NCBI GenBank assembly: GCA_946547205.1
Contig: CAMNPA010000066.1
Span: 1 to 6,889, forward strand
DNA: 6,889 nucleotides
Direction: 5' to 3'
Source: an uncultured Selenomonadales bacterium
Lineage (GTDB): Bacteria; Bacillota; Negativicutes; Selenomonadales; Selenomonadaceae
Both the position numbers and the translations under genes were made by a program. Below are positions 6,232-6,889 of the stretch, in pieces (position 1 is the first letter of the stretch; each line of letters begins with the position of its first letter). Below the pieces are notes generated by a model that was not told where the DNA came from, ran no database searches, and saw only the letters and a list, made by a program, of their open reading frames with translations.

Positions 6232-6889
6232 ATTCGTCGCAAAGATAAAATCAAAGTCGGCTTCTCTTTCATATACGGATCAATGTGGTTCGGCGACGAT
6301 TTATATAATCTTCTTGCCAATGATGAACGTTTTGAGCCGACTCTTTTTCTTAATACAAAGTCCGGCAACAAAGGTAGAAATGAAGAAGCCCTAAAAGATT
6401 TTGAGAGATTTAAAGCGCATGGTATAAATATCTTTGATTTGAATGACAGGACTCTCACTATTCCCGCGCAGGATGTCTTTTTTTGTTTAATGCCTTACAC
6501 GAATTCTCCGCCTGCGCCTTTCAGACTCGTAAATCTTCATTTGACAACTTTATTGGTGAGTTTCTCTTATTCGCTAAGCGTGGCTGATAGAGGCGGTCTG
6601 CTGAATTCGGCGTTTTATCGTGTTCTATGGAAAATGTTCGCCTCGTCGCCCGTTGAATTTGAAATGCTTAGGACGAAGAACAAAGTATTCAGCGCGTCGC
6701 GAATGGTTTACAGCGGTTATCCTAAGCAAGATATTTTCTTTAAGCCGGATTCAAAATTTCATTTCGATTGGAAGATGGCTCGTCCCAATGCGAAAAAAAT
6801 CATTTGGGCTCCGCATCACTCCGTAGTAAACAACGGTCCTTTACTTTCAACCTTCCATTGGAATTACAAGTTCATGTACGAATTTGCCA

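Larger units (their letters stand above)
5339..6889 (+). pseudogene. Frameshifted, partial paralog of gene B (gene C)
   Basis: Gene C starts at ATG 5339 and runs off the window. The first 57 codons (MEKNDISATCLENLRHIEEN onward) align with gene B from I121, so B's residues 6-120 are absent. At 5507-5509 the frame breaks: GTA TAC TTT aligns with B's V-N-L, and the next frame continues SDNNQTLQQSYLIAEHVF, matching B's ADVNQDLRQSWLTAKYVF. One missing T in the TTT run explains this. As written, translation stops at TGA 5543-5545 after 68 residues. The second frame is then open from 5512 to 6889 without a stop. It holds the SGNH-like tail with DKAH (5869-5880, matching B's DMTH), three 28-residue units (5980-6231), and a glycerophosphotransferase-like module with SGYPKQDIFFK and WAPHHS (from 6805). 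About 70-85 residues of B's middle, after the IGLSPY strand, are also missing. The remaining motifs (KPHP, HDCGS) lie beyond the window. It is either a decaying duplicate, a switchable gene, or a sequencing error. Confidence 0.8.

Noticed and set aside
1..6889. CRISPR array, tRNA, rRNA, insertion-sequence ends or transposase
   Set aside because: I saw no regularly spaced repeats, cloverleaf sequence, paired terminal inverted repeats or transposase-like reading frame.

Overview
The window reads as bacterial DNA with Firmicutes-style signals: strong GGAGG/AGGAGG ribosome sites 8 to 9 bases before starts, hairpin-plus-T terminators, a near-consensus sigma-70/A promoter, and tightly packed same-strand genes. 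The large proteins belong to the CDP-glycerol:poly(glycerophosphate) glycerophosphotransferase superfamily. Their subfamily style, one of them fused to an SGNH-like domain, reminds me of Negativicutes such as Selenomonas. That placement is an inference, because no rRNA or marker gene is present.

Left end (1-250). A hairpin terminator opens the window. A minus-strand unit follows: a promoter near 238-267, a 12-bp hairpin at 181-215 that buries an AGGAGG site, and a 36-residue hydrophobic peptide starting with TTG at 179 and ending at 69. It has the layout of a translationally gated membrane peptide or type I toxin-like gene.

Middle (250-993). There is no intact gene here. It holds short protein-like pieces broken by stops, including a frameshifted plus-strand gene end (641-825) followed ten bases later by a good terminator (836-862). 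It reads as decayed accessory DNA.

Right part (994-6889). A promoter (TTGCCA, 17 bases, TATAAT) at 994-1022 drives what looks like one plus-strand operon. Gene A (1186-2865) is a 559-residue glycerophosphotransferase-like enzyme. Gene B (2852-5302) overlaps A by 14 bases and encodes 816 residues: a Rossmann-like N-terminal part, an SGNH-hydrolase-like middle, and a second glycerophosphotransferase-like domain. Gene C (5339 to beyond the window end) is a diverged tandem copy of B. It lacks B's first domain, has lost part of the middle, carries three copies of a 28-residue helical unit that B has once, and is broken by a one-base deletion near 5507-5509.

Together A, B and C suggest cytoplasmic synthesis or decoration of a phosphopolyol-containing surface glycan, with B able both to transfer a polyol-phosphate-type group and to add or remove acyl esters. 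Duplication and decay at the 3' side suggest a diversifying surface-polymer locus.
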